DNA of 56,911 nt from Methylovulum sp. (lineage in GTDB: Bacteria > Pseudomonadota > Gammaproteobacteria > Methylococcales > Methylomonadaceae), in contig NZ_JAQTZU010000022.1 of the NCBI RefSeq assembly GCF_028687615.1, forward strand, positions 1-56,911, written 5' to 3'. The notes beneath the pieces are model-generated. The model had not been told where the DNA came from. It saw nothing but the letters and a program-made list of their open reading frames with translations, and did no database searches. Below are positions 16,723-25,725 of the stretch, piece after piece (within the stretch, counting starts at the first letter, position 1; every line of letters starts with the position of its first letter). The translations under genes were made by a program, and so were the position numbers.

Positions 16723-17071
16723 AATGTGTCACCTCTTGTTTGTGTATAAAGTCGCTATCCCGTTGCCTAAAAACGGGCATGGCCCGCAGTTTTTTTAACG
16801 TGCGGATGGCCTGATCTTGAGCATCCGCGCGGTGTTACGGATTCCGTTACCATTGACCGCCATTTCTACGCCCTGCTTGACGGCCAGGCCAGAAGGCTTT
16901 GTAGGGGCAACTGGGCATGGACGTTTTGGTCCCGCTGTCCTGGGGCAACGGTAGTGGGGTGCCCAACGCGTTCTTCCCCGATTTGATTATTTGATTGCTA
17001 TCGCAGACAGCAGGTGATTTCTTGGCAACAGGCCGTGGATTTTATTTTAAACCCGATACCGCCTAGAGCCA
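16723..17071. other. Intergenic region between the pterin dehydratase gene and dsbB
   Basis: This gap of 349 bp contains no credible ORF. It must hold the minus-strand promoter for the dehydratase-DUF6494-like pair, but no clear -35/-10 pair was found. A short GGGC/GCCC hairpin lies near 16777-16790 followed by seven T on the plus strand. No plus-strand gene ends there. Confidence 0.4.
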
Positions 17072-17578
17072 TTACCCTTTTTCAGTATTCCACATTTGCA
17101 ACAAACTTAAAGCAGCCAAAAGCAAAAACGCCACCAAGGTCCACGCCGGCATACTCAAGCCTAAAAACTGCCAATTCACTTCCGCGCAATCGCCTGAGCC
17201 ATTGAGCATCAATTTTATGGTCGCGGACAGGGGGAAATTCTGGAACACATATTCCAATCCTGGCCCACATTCCGGCACTTTATCCGGCGGTAAATGCTGT
17301 ATCCAGATATGCCGTGCCGATACCGCGCCGCCAGACAAAGCAAACACCGCACCGGTTATCGAATAAATTTTGATGCCGAGTGTTTGCGGATTGTGGATTG
17401 CCGCCGCCAAAAAACATAAGCCGGTCAACAAAATGCCTATGCGTTGGGAAATACACAAAGGGCATGGCTCCAAACCGTCAACAAATTGAAAATACGCGCC
17501 CATGCCGAGCAAAAATACACAAGCTAAAAAGCCCAAAAAAAACCAAATTCGGGGATTAAACTTTATTGATTCTAACAT
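17072..17578 (-). CDS. dsbB: Disulfide bond formation protein DsbB
   Basis: A 168-residue inner-membrane protein with four predicted transmembrane helices. It passes electrons from DsbA to ubiquinone. The first redox pair is Cys39-Cys42 (PCPLC) in the first periplasmic loop; the second pair is Cys104 (VPECGPG) and Cys131 (SGDCAEV) in the second loop. Length is standard. It is transcribed divergently from the sigma-54 regulator; the 160-bp gap must hold both promoters. Confidence 0.95.
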   Translation of the reverse strand: MLESIKFNPRIWFFLGFLACVFLLGMGAYFQFVDGLEPCPLCISQRIGILLTGLCFLAAAIHNPQTLGIKIYSITGAVFALSGGAVSARHIWIQHLPPDKVPECGPGLEYVFQNFPLSATIKLMLNGSGDCAEVNWQFLGLSMPAWTLVAFLLLAALSLLQMWNTEKG

Positions 17579-17738
17579 TTCACGCTACCTTTTGATTTCA
17601 GATTAAACCCACGTTGACAAAAATAAATAGTGTAACATCGACCGGAAAACGGCACATCGCCAGATTATGCCAGTCCGTCCGATTTTGACATTACAATAAA
17701 AAGCATTTTTCCACAATGCCAGACTCTGAACATTTTAA

Positions 17739-19103
17739 ATGAAACAAATTCCCCTGCTCGAACCCTTATTAAGCCAATTGGACCAGCATGAATTATTGGC
17801 TTCGTTGCTGGTTTTATTTGCCGATACCCCGGTTTATTGCGTCGATAATCGGCAACGCATACTTTATTGGAGCGCGGCAATGGAGCGCATGACGGGGTTG
17901 CCAGCAAAGGATGTTGTTGGTAAGCCGTGTTTGCCAGATTATGAGATTACGATTGACGGCGTTGATGATGGCAACCCTGATGATAACCATCAGGTTGTCA
18001 ACCTGATTTGCAAGGATGGCGACCATGTCTGCATGAAAAAAACAGTGCAGATGTTGCGTGGCCCGCACGGTGAAATTATTGGCGGTATCGGTTTGTTGGC
18101 TGCTTGTGGTGAGATTGGACGCAAGGAAAATCTGGCGAAAATCGAGAAAAATTCCACGCAGAATTTTTACGGCATAATCAGCCGTTCACCTGCGATGCAG
18201 GCCGTGTTCCAGATTATCGAAAACGCCGCCGAAACGACGGCAACGGTATTGGTCAGGGGCGAAAGCGGTTCCGGCAAAGAACTGGTCGCCAGGGCGATCC
18301 ATCAACTGAGTGCCCGTAGCAAGGCTCCGTTTTTGGCGATCAATTGTGCCGCCCTCTCGAGTAGTTTGTTGGAGAGCGAGTTGTTCGGGCATGTGCGCGG
18401 CGCCTTTACCGGGGCGATTAAAGACCATAGCGGTTTGTTCCAACGGGCGCATGGCGGCACCTTGTTCCTCGATGAAGTCGCCGAATTGCCATTGGATTTG
18501 CAGGCGAAACTGTTGCGGGTGATACAGGAGCGCAATTTTATCCCAGTCGGCGGTGACCGTTCAGTCAGCGTCGATGTGCGCTTGGTTGCCGCTTCGCACC
18601 GCTCCTTGCGTGAACAAGTCAAAAAAGGTGAATTCCGCGAGGATTTAATGTACCGGCTACGAGTCGTGCCAATTTTTCTACCGCCCTTGCGCGAACGCCG
18701 CGAGGACATCAGTCTGTTGCTATGGCATTTTATCCAACTCCATAACGCCGAGAATTTCCGCAAAATTGATAGGATCGACCCGCTGGCGATGCGTCTGTTG
18801 CTGGATTATCAATGGCCAGGTAATGTACGGGAACTGCATAATGTCATCGAATACGCCTTTGCGGTCGGACGTGGCACGGTTTTGCGGCTGCCAGAATTGC
18901 CGCCTGAATTTCGCGAACCTGCCACTCCTGCCCCTATTGAGGCTCCGGCAGTGGTGGCCAAATTGCGTTTTTCCGCCGAAGACGAAGCCTCTGCAATACG
19001 TCAAGCTTTGCAACAAAGTAATGGCTCGGTTCGTCACGCGGGAAATTTGCTGGGCATGAGCCGCGCTACGTTTTGGCGCAAACGCAAGCAGTATGGGGTG
19101 TGA
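17739..19103 (+). CDS. FisR-like sigma-54-dependent transcriptional activator
   Basis: A 454-residue enhancer-binding protein. Residues 20-125 form a PAS-like sensor with cysteines at 34, 64, 91, 98 and 123. The AAA+ domain follows, with Walker A GESGSGKE (174-181), the sigma-54-contacting GAFTGA loop (221-226) and Walker B LFLDE (242-246). The C-terminus is a Fis-type HTH ([19 protein letters not shown]). In FisR of Cupriavidus, cysteines of the sensor detect sulfane sulfur and activate persulfide dioxygenase genes. The gene downstream here is such an enzyme behind a -24/-12 promoter, which supports the same role by inference. Confidence 0.85.
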   Translation: MKQIPLLEPLLSQLDQHELLASLLVLFADTPVYCVDNRQRILYWSAAMERMTGLPAKDVVGKPCLPDYEITIDGVDDGNPDDNHQVVNLICKDGDHVCMKKTVQMLRGPHGEIIGGIGLLAACGEIGRKENLAKIEKNSTQNFYGIISRSPAMQAVFQIIENAAETTATVLVRGESGSGKELVARAIHQLSARSKAPFLAINCAALSSSLLESELFGHVRGAFTGAIKDHSGLFQRAHGGTLFLDEVAELPLDLQAKLLRVIQERNFIPVGGDRSVSVDVRLVAASHRSLREQVKKGEFREDLMYRLRVVPIFLPPLRERREDISLLLWHFIQLHNAENFRKIDRIDPLAMRLLLDYQWPGNVRELHNVIEYAFAVGRGTVLRLPELPPEFREPATPAPIEAPAVVAKLRFSAEDEASAIRQALQQSNGSVRHAGNLLGMSRATFWRKRKQYGV

Positions 19104-19240
19104 TGTTTTGCCCGCACGGTATTCTTCAATGCTGTTAATGCCGTTTGGGTAACGATAATAAGCTTTGGGCAAAATTTGCAGGTGCTCAACGATGGCCTAT
19201 GTGGGTAATATTTGTAAAAGCTATAAATGTTTCGTTTTTT

Positions 19241-19296
19241 GTTTCACGCTTTCTTTATTGAATCATTTATATGTTTCAATAAAGAAAGCGTGAAAC
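19241..19296. repeat. Perfect 22-bp inverted repeat (terminator or activator site)
   Basis: GTTTCACGCTTTCTTTATTG begins the 22-bp left arm (19241-19262). Its exact complement is at 19275-19296, with a 12-nt loop, followed by GTTTTT. It lies about 140 bp after the regulator stop and about 200 bp before the -24/-12 promoter. It could be a terminator for the regulator, or an upstream activating site for the regulator itself, which typically lies 100-200 bp before the promoter. Confidence 0.75.
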
Positions 19297-19493
19297 GTTT
19301 TTATCGTCGTTTGCAATGTTTAGCCAAAAATAAAAACAATTTATTTCTTGTCGGTCTAAACATCCTGTCTTGTCAATTCCAGTCTATGCTAGAGGATAAT
19401 GCCTTTTTTGCTAGGTGCTGGATGCCTCGGCGCTCATCAAAAACAATGCTTTCCACATCAACAATCCTTCCTGATTTGGGTTTAACCGGTTTG

Positions 19494-19509
19494 TGGCATA
19501 GGCTTTGCT
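19494..19509 (+). promoter_or_regulatory. Sigma-54 (-24/-12) promoter of the persulfide dioxygenase gene
   Basis: TGGCATAGGCTTTGCT matches the sigma-54 consensus TGGCACGRNNNTTGCW at all fixed positions except two in the centre, with the GG and GC elements at the required spacing. Transcription would start near 19521, leaving an 80-nt leader before ATG 19602. The gene just upstream encodes a sigma-54 activator. Confidence 0.7.
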
Positions 19510-19601
19510 TCAATGCTGGAAAACCATGCACAAAAAAAGATAAGACAGGCCAAGCCTGATTTCAAAACTAATGCCACCAAATAACCAACCGAGGCAATGC
19601 C

Positions 19602-20696
19602 ATGTTATTTAAACAATTATTCGATGCCGAAACCTGGACATACACTTATCTGATTGCTGATCTGTCCACTAAAGAAGCCATATTAATTGATCCGGTCAAC
19701 ACCCACATCGATGACTATATCGCTTTGCTGGAAGAGCAGGGTTTGCAACTGAAATATACCCTGGAAACCCATGTCCACGCTGACCATATTACTGCGGGTG
19801 GCTTGTTACGCCAGCGTCTAGGGGCGCAAACGGCGGTCAGCGAATTGTGTGGGGCCAAAACGGCGGACATCCAAATTCAGGACGGTGATGTTTTTAGCTT
19901 TGGCGATGGTGAGCAGATTAAAGTGATAGCAACGCCTGGGCATACCCCCGGCAGCTTATCGTTTTTGTGGCGTGACCGTGTGTTTACCGGCGACTCCTTA
20001 TTTATAGGTGGTTGCGGGCGCACCGATTTTCAAGGCGGTGATGCCGGGGCCTTGTACGATTGCATTACCCGGCGGCTGTTTACGTTGCCTGATGAAACGT
20101 TGGTCTATCCGGGCCATGATTATCAAGGCCGCTGGGTTAGCAGCATCATTCAGGAGCGCATCACGAATCCGCGTCTGGCTGGTAAATCCCGCGGGCAATT
20201 CATCGAAATTATGGCTAATCTTAATTTGCCTAAACCGCGCTTGATTGACGAAGCCGTCCCAGCCAACCGCTATTGCGGATTGGACGAAAATGAACGTCAG
20301 GATGCGGTTGCTCCGCGCGACGCCAGTGTACCAGTCAGACAAGAGTTGACGGCACAAGATTTGGTGTCACAGGCCAAGCAACATATTGCCGAAGTGACGG
20401 TAGATACTGCCAAGCAACTGATTAATGAAGGTAATCTGGTCGTTGTCGATACCCGTGAAGAAAGCGAATATGCGGCAGGCCATTTGGATGAGGCGGTATT
20501 GCTGCCGCGCGGCGTATTGGAATTTAAGATAGGCGCCGTTCCCGAATTGGCTGACAAGTCCAAGGCTGTGCTGATTTATTGCCGTAGTGGCGGGCGTTCT
20601 GCCTTGGCGGCGCAAACTATGCAGCAACTGGGTTATAAGAACGTTTTGTCGATGGCGGGTGGATTTGAGGCTTGGCAAAAAAGCTTGGGGCAATAA
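19602..20696 (+). CDS. Persulfide dioxygenase-rhodanese fusion protein
   Basis: A 364-residue two-domain enzyme. Residues 1-235 are an ETHE1/BlhA-type metallo-beta-lactamase fold with iron ligands in HVHADH (57-62), TPGHTPGS, TGDSLFIGGCGRTDF and YPGHDY; this class oxidises glutathione persulfide to sulfite. Residues about 265-364 are a rhodanese domain with catalytic Cys327 in CRSGGRS. The natural fusion couples persulfide transfer and oxidation. A sigma-54 promoter precedes it and a SulP transporter follows 232 bp downstream. Confidence 0.92.
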   Translation: MLFKQLFDAETWTYTYLIADLSTKEAILIDPVNTHIDDYIALLEEQGLQLKYTLETHVHADHITAGGLLRQRLGAQTAVSELCGAKTADIQIQDGDVFSFGDGEQIKVIATPGHTPGSLSFLWRDRVFTGDSLFIGGCGRTDFQGGDAGALYDCITRRLFTLPDETLVYPGHDYQGRWVSSIIQERITNPRLAGKSRGQFIEIMANLNLPKPRLIDEAVPANRYCGLDENERQDAVAPRDASVPVRQELTAQDLVSQAKQHIAEVTVDTAKQLINEGNLVVVDTREESEYAAGHLDEAVLLPRGVLEFKIGAVPELADKSKAVLIYCRSGGRSALAAQTMQQLGYKNVLSMAGGFEAWQKSLGQ

Positions 20697-20760
20697 GATT
20701 TGTCCATTCCGGGTGCAATGATTTTGTCGTTTGAAGAAAAAGCCAGGAGGGATGAGGAGG

Positions 20761-20790
20761 CGCGGAATATTTTAGCGCGGAATATTTTAG
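20761..20790 (+). repeat. 15-bp tandem duplication in a microORF
   Basis: CGCGGAATATTTTAG is present twice in tandem. It lies in a 25-codon reading frame (20718-20795, MILSFEEKARRDEEARNIL and on) that ends ARNILARNILD. This peptide looks like the charged C-terminal end of a lost gene, but no upstream part is visible. It sits between the persulfide dioxygenase and the transporter. Confidence 0.5.
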
Positions 20791-20928
20791 ATTGATGGCT
20801 TCCCAAGTTTTTCTATCCCAGATGGTCGATTACCAACCCTATTTTTCCGTAAACAAGATACGAAAACTATGACAATGCCGCCGTATTTATCTTTTCTTAA
20901 TCCAAAGCCAAATCATAGGAATACGGAC

Positions 20929-22644
20929 ATGATCCCTGACAAATCATCGTTGGCTGGTTTTTTGCCCATTATCGGTTGGCTGAAAACGTATCATCGCAAA
21001 GATTTTAGTGATGATTTGTTTGCGGGCATCATTACCGCCATTTTATTGGTTCCCCAGAGTATTGCTTACGCGATTCTTGCAGGATTGCCGCCACAACTGG
21101 GTTTGTATGCCAGTGTTCTGCCGCCAGCCATCTATGCTTTGCTGGGAACCAGCCGCACCTTGTCAGTTGGGCCGGTTTCGATAGCCGCGATTATGGTCGC
21201 CAGTGCGCTGACTGCGCCCGAAATTAGTGTGTTGGGCAATCCTGCACAAAGCGCTTTGATTCTGTCGGCAGAAAGTGGCGTGATTATGTTGCTGATGGCG
21301 GTTTTGCGTATGGGCGGGCTGGTCAATTTTATCAGCCATCCCGTACTGGCGGGTTTTACCAGCGGGGCTGCTTTATTGATTATCGGTAGCCAGTTGCCAC
21401 AAGTGTTAGGGATAAAAATACCGTCATGCGCATGGGATTTGAGCTGTTACGCACAAGCCATGCAACGTTTTTCTCCAGCGACTCCGATTATCGGTGCCAG
21501 CGCGTTAATGTTGTTAATATTTTTTGGTTCGCCACTGACCGGTTTGCTGAAAAAACTGCATGTTAATCTGTCGGTGGTTACAGCCATTAGTAAATGCGGA
21601 CCGCTATTGACCGTTCTCCTCGCTACAGCAGCCGTGGGTTATTTTCAATTGACCGATAATGCCGTTGCAGTCGTCGGTTCCATACCGTCCGGTTTTCCGT
21701 CACCCAAAGCGGACTTCATCAATGTTGAAAAATGGCGGTTATTATTGCCCTACGCTGGTTTTATCGCCCTGATAGCTTATGTCGAAAGTGTCGCCATTGC
21801 CAAGGTGACGGCTAATCTTAGGGGTGAAAAAATTGTTCCCAATCAAGAGCTGATTGGCTTGGGTTGTGCCAATTTAATGGCGGCGATTTTCGGCGGTATG
21901 CCTGTTGCCGGAGGTTTTAGCCGGACGATGGTCAATTTTTCGGCTGGGGCGCGAACCCAGATGGCGATGTTGATTGCCGCGCTCATTCTCGCGTTAGCGG
22001 TCATTTTCTTAAGCACCTGGTTTGAGAATATCCCCAAAGCCGCGCTGGCGGCGATTATCCTGGTCGCTATTTTCCGGTTAGTGCGGATTAAACATATTTT
22101 CCATACTTGGCAATATGACCGTGGTGACGGCATGGCTGAGCTGGCGACCTTGCTCGGCGTGTTGGTATTGGGTATCGAACAGGGAATAACCCTGGGCATT
22201 GTCCTGACTATTGCCAGTCACTTGCGCAAAACCAGCCAGCCTCATATCGCCGTGGTCGGTCGCGTACCGGACACTGAGCATTTCCGTAACATCAAGCGCC
22301 ATAGCGTCGAAACCTGGCATCATCTGCTGCTAGTGCGTATAGACGAAAGTATTACCTACGCCAATATTAGTTACATTGAGGACTATCTTGCCGGGGAATT
22401 AAGGCGGCAACCTAATACCAAACATGTCGTATTGATTTTAAATTCCGTCAATGACATTGATGCCACGGCATTGGAGTCGTTGGAAATTTTCAACCAAACT
22501 TTACAGGCATCTGGGAGGACCCTCAATTTATCAGAAACCAAAGGCCCTGTATTTGATAAGTTACAAAAAACCGATTTTCTTGAGCAAATTAAACCTGGCA
22601 AAGTATTTTTCAGGACGGAAGATGCCGTTAAGGCTTTGGGATAA
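20929..22644 (+). CDS. SulP-family anion (sulfate) transporter with STAS domain
   Basis: A 571-residue inner-membrane transporter. The SulP core runs from DLFAGIITAILLVPQSIAYA through VGPVSIAAIMV and the GGMPVAGGFSRTMVNFSAGA signature, with 12-14 hydrophobic segments. Residues from about 480 form the cytosolic STAS domain (LLVRIDESITYANISYIED, VILNSVNDIDATALESL). ATG 20929 is chosen over 20869 because AGGAA precedes it at a suitable distance. Its place after a persulfide dioxygenase suggests sulfate or sulfite movement, but SulP proteins also carry bicarbonate and other anions. Confidence 0.9.
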   Translation: MIPDKSSLAGFLPIIGWLKTYHRKDFSDDLFAGIITAILLVPQSIAYAILAGLPPQLGLYASVLPPAIYALLGTSRTLSVGPVSIAAIMVASALTAPEISVLGNPAQSALILSAESGVIMLLMAVLRMGGLVNFISHPVLAGFTSGAALLIIGSQLPQVLGIKIPSCAWDLSCYAQAMQRFSPATPIIGASALMLLIFFGSPLTGLLKKLHVNLSVVTAISKCGPLLTVLLATAAVGYFQLTDNAVAVVGSIPSGFPSPKADFINVEKWRLLLPYAGFIALIAYVESVAIAKVTANLRGEKIVPNQELIGLGCANLMAAIFGGMPVAGGFSRTMVNFSAGARTQMAMLIAALILALAVIFLSTWFENIPKAALAAIILVAIFRLVRIKHIFHTWQYDRGDGMAELATLLGVLVLGIEQGITLGIVLTIASHLRKTSQPHIAVVGRVPDTEHFRNIKRHSVETWHHLLLVRIDESITYANISYIEDYLAGELRRQPNTKHVVLILNSVNDIDATALESLEIFNQTLQASGRTLNLSETKGPVFDKLQKTDFLEQIKPGKVFFRTEDAVKALG

Positions 22645-23013
22645 ATATAAGCGCGACTTTAAATCCATTGCAAAACTTGATAATAGCTTGAAAATCCAAA
22701 ACGGATGCGGCAGCCACCATATCTCTAATCTACAAACAAAATCACAACGATTGATGTTGATTTTATAAAGCTTGAAGCCCGATCCTGAAATCGCTATTGC
22801 CGGAATAGCGGTGAAATTTTCCAAGCAATTCCTTCAGCCATACTTCACTAAATTGTAACGTAATTTTAACAATTTCTTAATCTAGTCTACTTTTTAGGTC
22901 TTTAGAATGGTGAATGGAAGGTTGAAGCTTCCTTGTCATCATGCGACGCGCTCGCTAGATCCAGGCGAATCTAGCATCTTAAGGCACTAAATAAACTAAC
23001 CGGAGATCTAATT
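22645..23013. other. Intergenic region before alkaline phosphatase
   Basis: A 369-bp gap with no credible ORF. It contains a Pho-box-like direct repeat at 22853-22881 and the leader of the phosphatase gene. No clear terminator for the SulP gene is seen. Confidence 0.5.
22853..22881 (+). promoter_or_regulatory. Pho-box-like direct repeats upstream of alkaline phosphatase
   Basis: Three 7-mers, TTGTAAC, TTTTAAC and TCTTAAT, are each separated by AT-rich 4-mers, giving the 11-bp period of PhoB sites (7 bp plus 4 bp). The gene downstream is a phosphatase, the classical Pho-regulon target. The 7-mers are weaker than the E. coli CTGTCAT, so the call is tentative. Confidence 0.4.
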
Positions 23014-24600
23014 ATGAAATTGAAACTTACTACAATCGCAGTTGCGGCTGTTTTATCAGCCAGCACAGCAATGGTTAGCCATGCTAGCCAAGACTCTTTT
23101 CCTGCCCCGGCTTCAGACCGTAATACTTGGTTTGCTGCGGGTAAAGCGGCTGTTCTTAAAAATATTGCTTTGAAACCTATAGTTGGCCCTGCGAAAAACG
23201 TCATCCTATTTATTGGTGACGGCATGGGTATTTCCACAGTCACAGCAGCGCGTATTTTGGCGGGCCAACAACCTGGCATTATCGATGCCAGCAACACCAC
23301 GCCAGGCAGCAGTGGGGAAGAAAATTCTTTGAGTTTCGAAATGTTTCCTTATCTGGCCCTGTCAAAAACCTACAGTGCCAATCAGCAAACTCCTGACTCT
23401 GCACCGACTATGACTGCAATGGTCACTGGCGTAAAAACGCTTGATGGTGTGTTGTCGGTTGACCAAGGTGTCACCCGTGCCGACTGCGCGACTAACCTGA
23501 AAACCCACAAATTGAAAACTATTTTGGAACAGGCTGAAATCGCTGGCAAATCGACTGGCTTGGTTTCTACTGCCCGTATCACCCACGCAACGCCTGCCGC
23601 CAACTATGCCCACACACCAGAACGTGACTGGGAATCTGATGCTAACCAACCTGCAGGCTGTGCGGTTCCTGACATTGCCCGTCAATTGATTGAATTCCCT
23701 TATGGCAATGGCATTGAAGTCGCTCTAGGTGGTGGCCGCGAGTATTTCCGCAACACAACTCAAGCGGATCCAGAAGATGCAGGCAAATTCGGCAAACGTA
23801 ATGACGGCCGTGATTTGACCGCTGAATGGGTGACCAGAAATGGCGCCGGCAGTGCTTTCATTTATAAACAAAGTGAGTTCGATGCCATCGACCCTTCAAC
23901 TACAACTCATCTTTTGGGTTTGTTTGAACGTTCACACATGGAATATGAAGCTGACCGTTTAGCCGATACTGCCGGTGAACCAAGCTTGGCTGCGTTGACT
24001 GAAAAGTCCATCAAAATCTTATCCAATAACCCAAAAGGCTTTTATCTTCATGTTGAAGCGGGCCGTGTTGACCACGGTCACCATGCCGGTAACGCATACC
24101 GTGCCTTGACAGACGCCATCGCACTGTCTGATGCGGTAAAAAAAGCGGTTGACACTTTGACTGCTATGGGCGAACTGGAAAATACCTTGATTATCGTCTC
24201 TGCTGACCATAGCCATGTGTTTACGATTGCAGGTTACCCACAACGCGGTAACAACATTTTGGGTAAAGTTATCAACCCAGGCAGCACTGCTTACGCCAGC
24301 GCGGATGATAAGGCCCCTTACACTACCTTGACTTATGCTAATGGCCGGGGTTATCACACAGGCGTGAAAGGCGACGATGTTTATGGAACTCCGATTCAAA
24401 TTGGCCGTTTCGCCGACATGACCGCTGTAGACACCACTGATGCTGATTTCCATCAAGAAGCGGCTGTACCATTGAGTGCTGAGACTCATGCGGGTGAAGA
24501 TGTGGCAATTTACGCTAGAGGCCCTGGCGCACATCTGTTCCAAGGCACCATGGAACAAAACGCAATTTACCATGTTATGAACAGAAAAATGTCCAAATAA
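23014..24600 (+). CDS. phoA: Alkaline phosphatase (PhoA family)
   Basis: A 528-residue periplasmic phosphomonoesterase. The 24-residue signal peptide ends VSHA. The metal site begins at Asp69 in FIGDGMGIS. The nucleophile is Ser129 in TPDSAPTMTAM. VEAGRVDHGHHAGN and VSADHSH supply the remaining Zn/Mg ligands. GGAG lies before the ATG. Codon choice is biased towards pyrimidine-ending codons as in pmoCAB, suggesting strong expression. A terminator follows at 24667. Pho-box-like repeats lie 130-160 bp upstream, consistent with induction by phosphate starvation. Confidence 0.95.
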   Translation: MKLKLTTIAVAAVLSASTAMVSHASQDSFPAPASDRNTWFAAGKAAVLKNIALKPIVGPAKNVILFIGDGMGISTVTAARILAGQQPGIIDASNTTPGSSGEENSLSFEMFPYLALSKTYSANQQTPDSAPTMTAMVTGVKTLDGVLSVDQGVTRADCATNLKTHKLKTILEQAEIAGKSTGLVSTARITHATPAANYAHTPERDWESDANQPAGCAVPDIARQLIEFPYGNGIEVALGGGREYFRNTTQADPEDAGKFGKRNDGRDLTAEWVTRNGAGSAFIYKQSEFDAIDPSTTTHLLGLFERSHMEYEADRLADTAGEPSLAALTEKSIKILSNNPKGFYLHVEAGRVDHGHHAGNAYRALTDAIALSDAVKKAVDTLTAMGELENTLIIVSADHSHVFTIAGYPQRGNNILGKVINPGSTAYASADDKAPYTTLTYANGRGYHTGVKGDDVYGTPIQIGRFADMTAVDTTDADFHQEAAVPLSAETHAGEDVAIYARGPGAHLFQGTMEQNAIYHVMNRKMSK

Positions 24601-24666
24601 TTAAAGGTCTTACCTTTAAGTACCGGTGATTCTGCTTTTTACGGAAATATTATTGGCTGGATGCTC

Positions 24667-24698
24667 AACAAGGGTGCGCAATGCACCCTTGTTTGTTT
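24667..24698 (+). terminator. Rho-independent terminator after alkaline phosphatase
   Basis: AACAAGGGTGC and GCACCCTTGTT form a perfect 11-bp stem around a 5-nt loop, followed by TGTTTCT. It lies 66 bp after the phoA stop and 41 bp before the lipoprotein start. Confidence 0.75.
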
Positions 24699-24739
24699 CT
24701 AGTATCAGATAACTACATGCCTTATCAGGAATTGTTTTA

Positions 24740-25453
24740 ATGAAAACCACATTTGCTTTCTCGCTTTTTCTCATTTTGACCGCGTGTGCTGGTTCAGCAA
24801 CAAAATCGTATATTCTGCCTGAAGGTCTGGCTGGTTTTGCCAAAGAAACCCTGCTTGCTTGCCGTTTTGAGAAACAGACCGGTGGCGAAAATAATACGCA
24901 AAAATCGAACTGGTATTTTTGGCGGCAAAAACAACGCACCGAAACGCACGATGAGCGTTCTCAGCAAGGTGAAATCTGGGAGCGTAACGAAGCCGGACAA
25001 TTATTTTATACCCGGCTATTTTATAACGAGCATGTCGCTCTGGAATTTGTGCCCGGAGACTTGGCGGCAACTGGAGCTACCCCCTCATGGCAACAGCTAA
25101 CGTCCTTAATAGATCCAAAGACTTTAGGTAAAGAATTGGTTTTCGTCGGAAAGGAAAATTTGGATGGCGTATTGGTCGAATATTATAAAGGAACAGTAAA
25201 TAACGTCGAGACCGAAGTCGATTGGCTTCCGGTTTTACAGTTGCCCGCGCGTTTAATAAAGAAACAACCAGAAGGGAGTGTTTCCCTTGCTATTTCTGAT
25301 TGCGGAAATGAGGCAAAATTTACAGTAAAACCTATTACCAAAGCTCAATATGATAATTTGCGTCATCTGGATTACACTGATTTGGGGGATTTGGAAAATG
25401 ACCCGATGGTGCAGCATCTTGAGCAAGTTATGGGGACGCAACACCACGAATAA
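24740..25453 (+). CDS. Lipoprotein of unknown function
   Basis: A 237-residue protein with a short signal peptide and lipobox LTAC (MKTTFAFSLFLILTAC), so it is probably anchored in a membrane facing the periplasm. The mature part is a mix of charged strands (WYFWRQKQRTETHD, EVDWLPVLQLPARLIK) reminiscent of periplasmic LolA/LolB-like or beta-clam proteins, but I cannot assign a family. It is separated from phoA by a terminator and is followed by a repeat-rich region. Confidence 0.65.
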   Translation: MKTTFAFSLFLILTACAGSATKSYILPEGLAGFAKETLLACRFEKQTGGENNTQKSNWYFWRQKQRTETHDERSQQGEIWERNEAGQLFYTRLFYNEHVALEFVPGDLAATGATPSWQQLTSLIDPKTLGKELVFVGKENLDGVLVEYYKGTVNNVETEVDWLPVLQLPARLIKKQPEGSVSLAISDCGNEAKFTVKPITKAQYDNLRHLDYTDLGDLENDPMVQHLEQVMGTQHHE

Positions 25454-25492
25454 CCTAATGTTCAGTATAACTGCAAATTTTGGTTTAACTAA

Positions 25493-25641
25493 CTGATGTT
25501 ACGCAGGTGTTTTCTGCGATGTGAAAATAAATAATGATGAGTCGCTATTTCGGGCTGTTCCCGACAAATACCCACAGGGCACATGACCTGCGGTGCTCGG
25601 CGAGGTAAACGGGAGTAAAACACGTTACTGCGTAACGTCAG
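25493..25641. repeat. 149-bp MITE-like element, copy 3, with 7-bp target duplication
   Basis: The ends CTGATGTTACGCA (25493-25505) and TGCGTAACGTCAG (25629-25641) match the family at 1513. The element is flanked by perfect 7-bp duplications, TAACTAA (25486-25492 and 25642-25648). The interior differs from the short copies, so it may be an internally deleted derivative of a larger element. Confidence 0.7.
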
Positions 25642-25725
25642 TAACTAAATACCGATATTAGGTTGTCAATGCCTTTGTGTGGAAAGTACAAATTGTAGGG
25701 CATATTAAGCAGCATAAAAAGTTTA

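Noticed and set aside
19227-19559. Frame of 110 codons between the activator and the persulfide dioxygenase gene
   Set aside because: It spans the perfect hairpin and the sigma-54 promoter, is AT-rich, and its sequence has no protein-like features.
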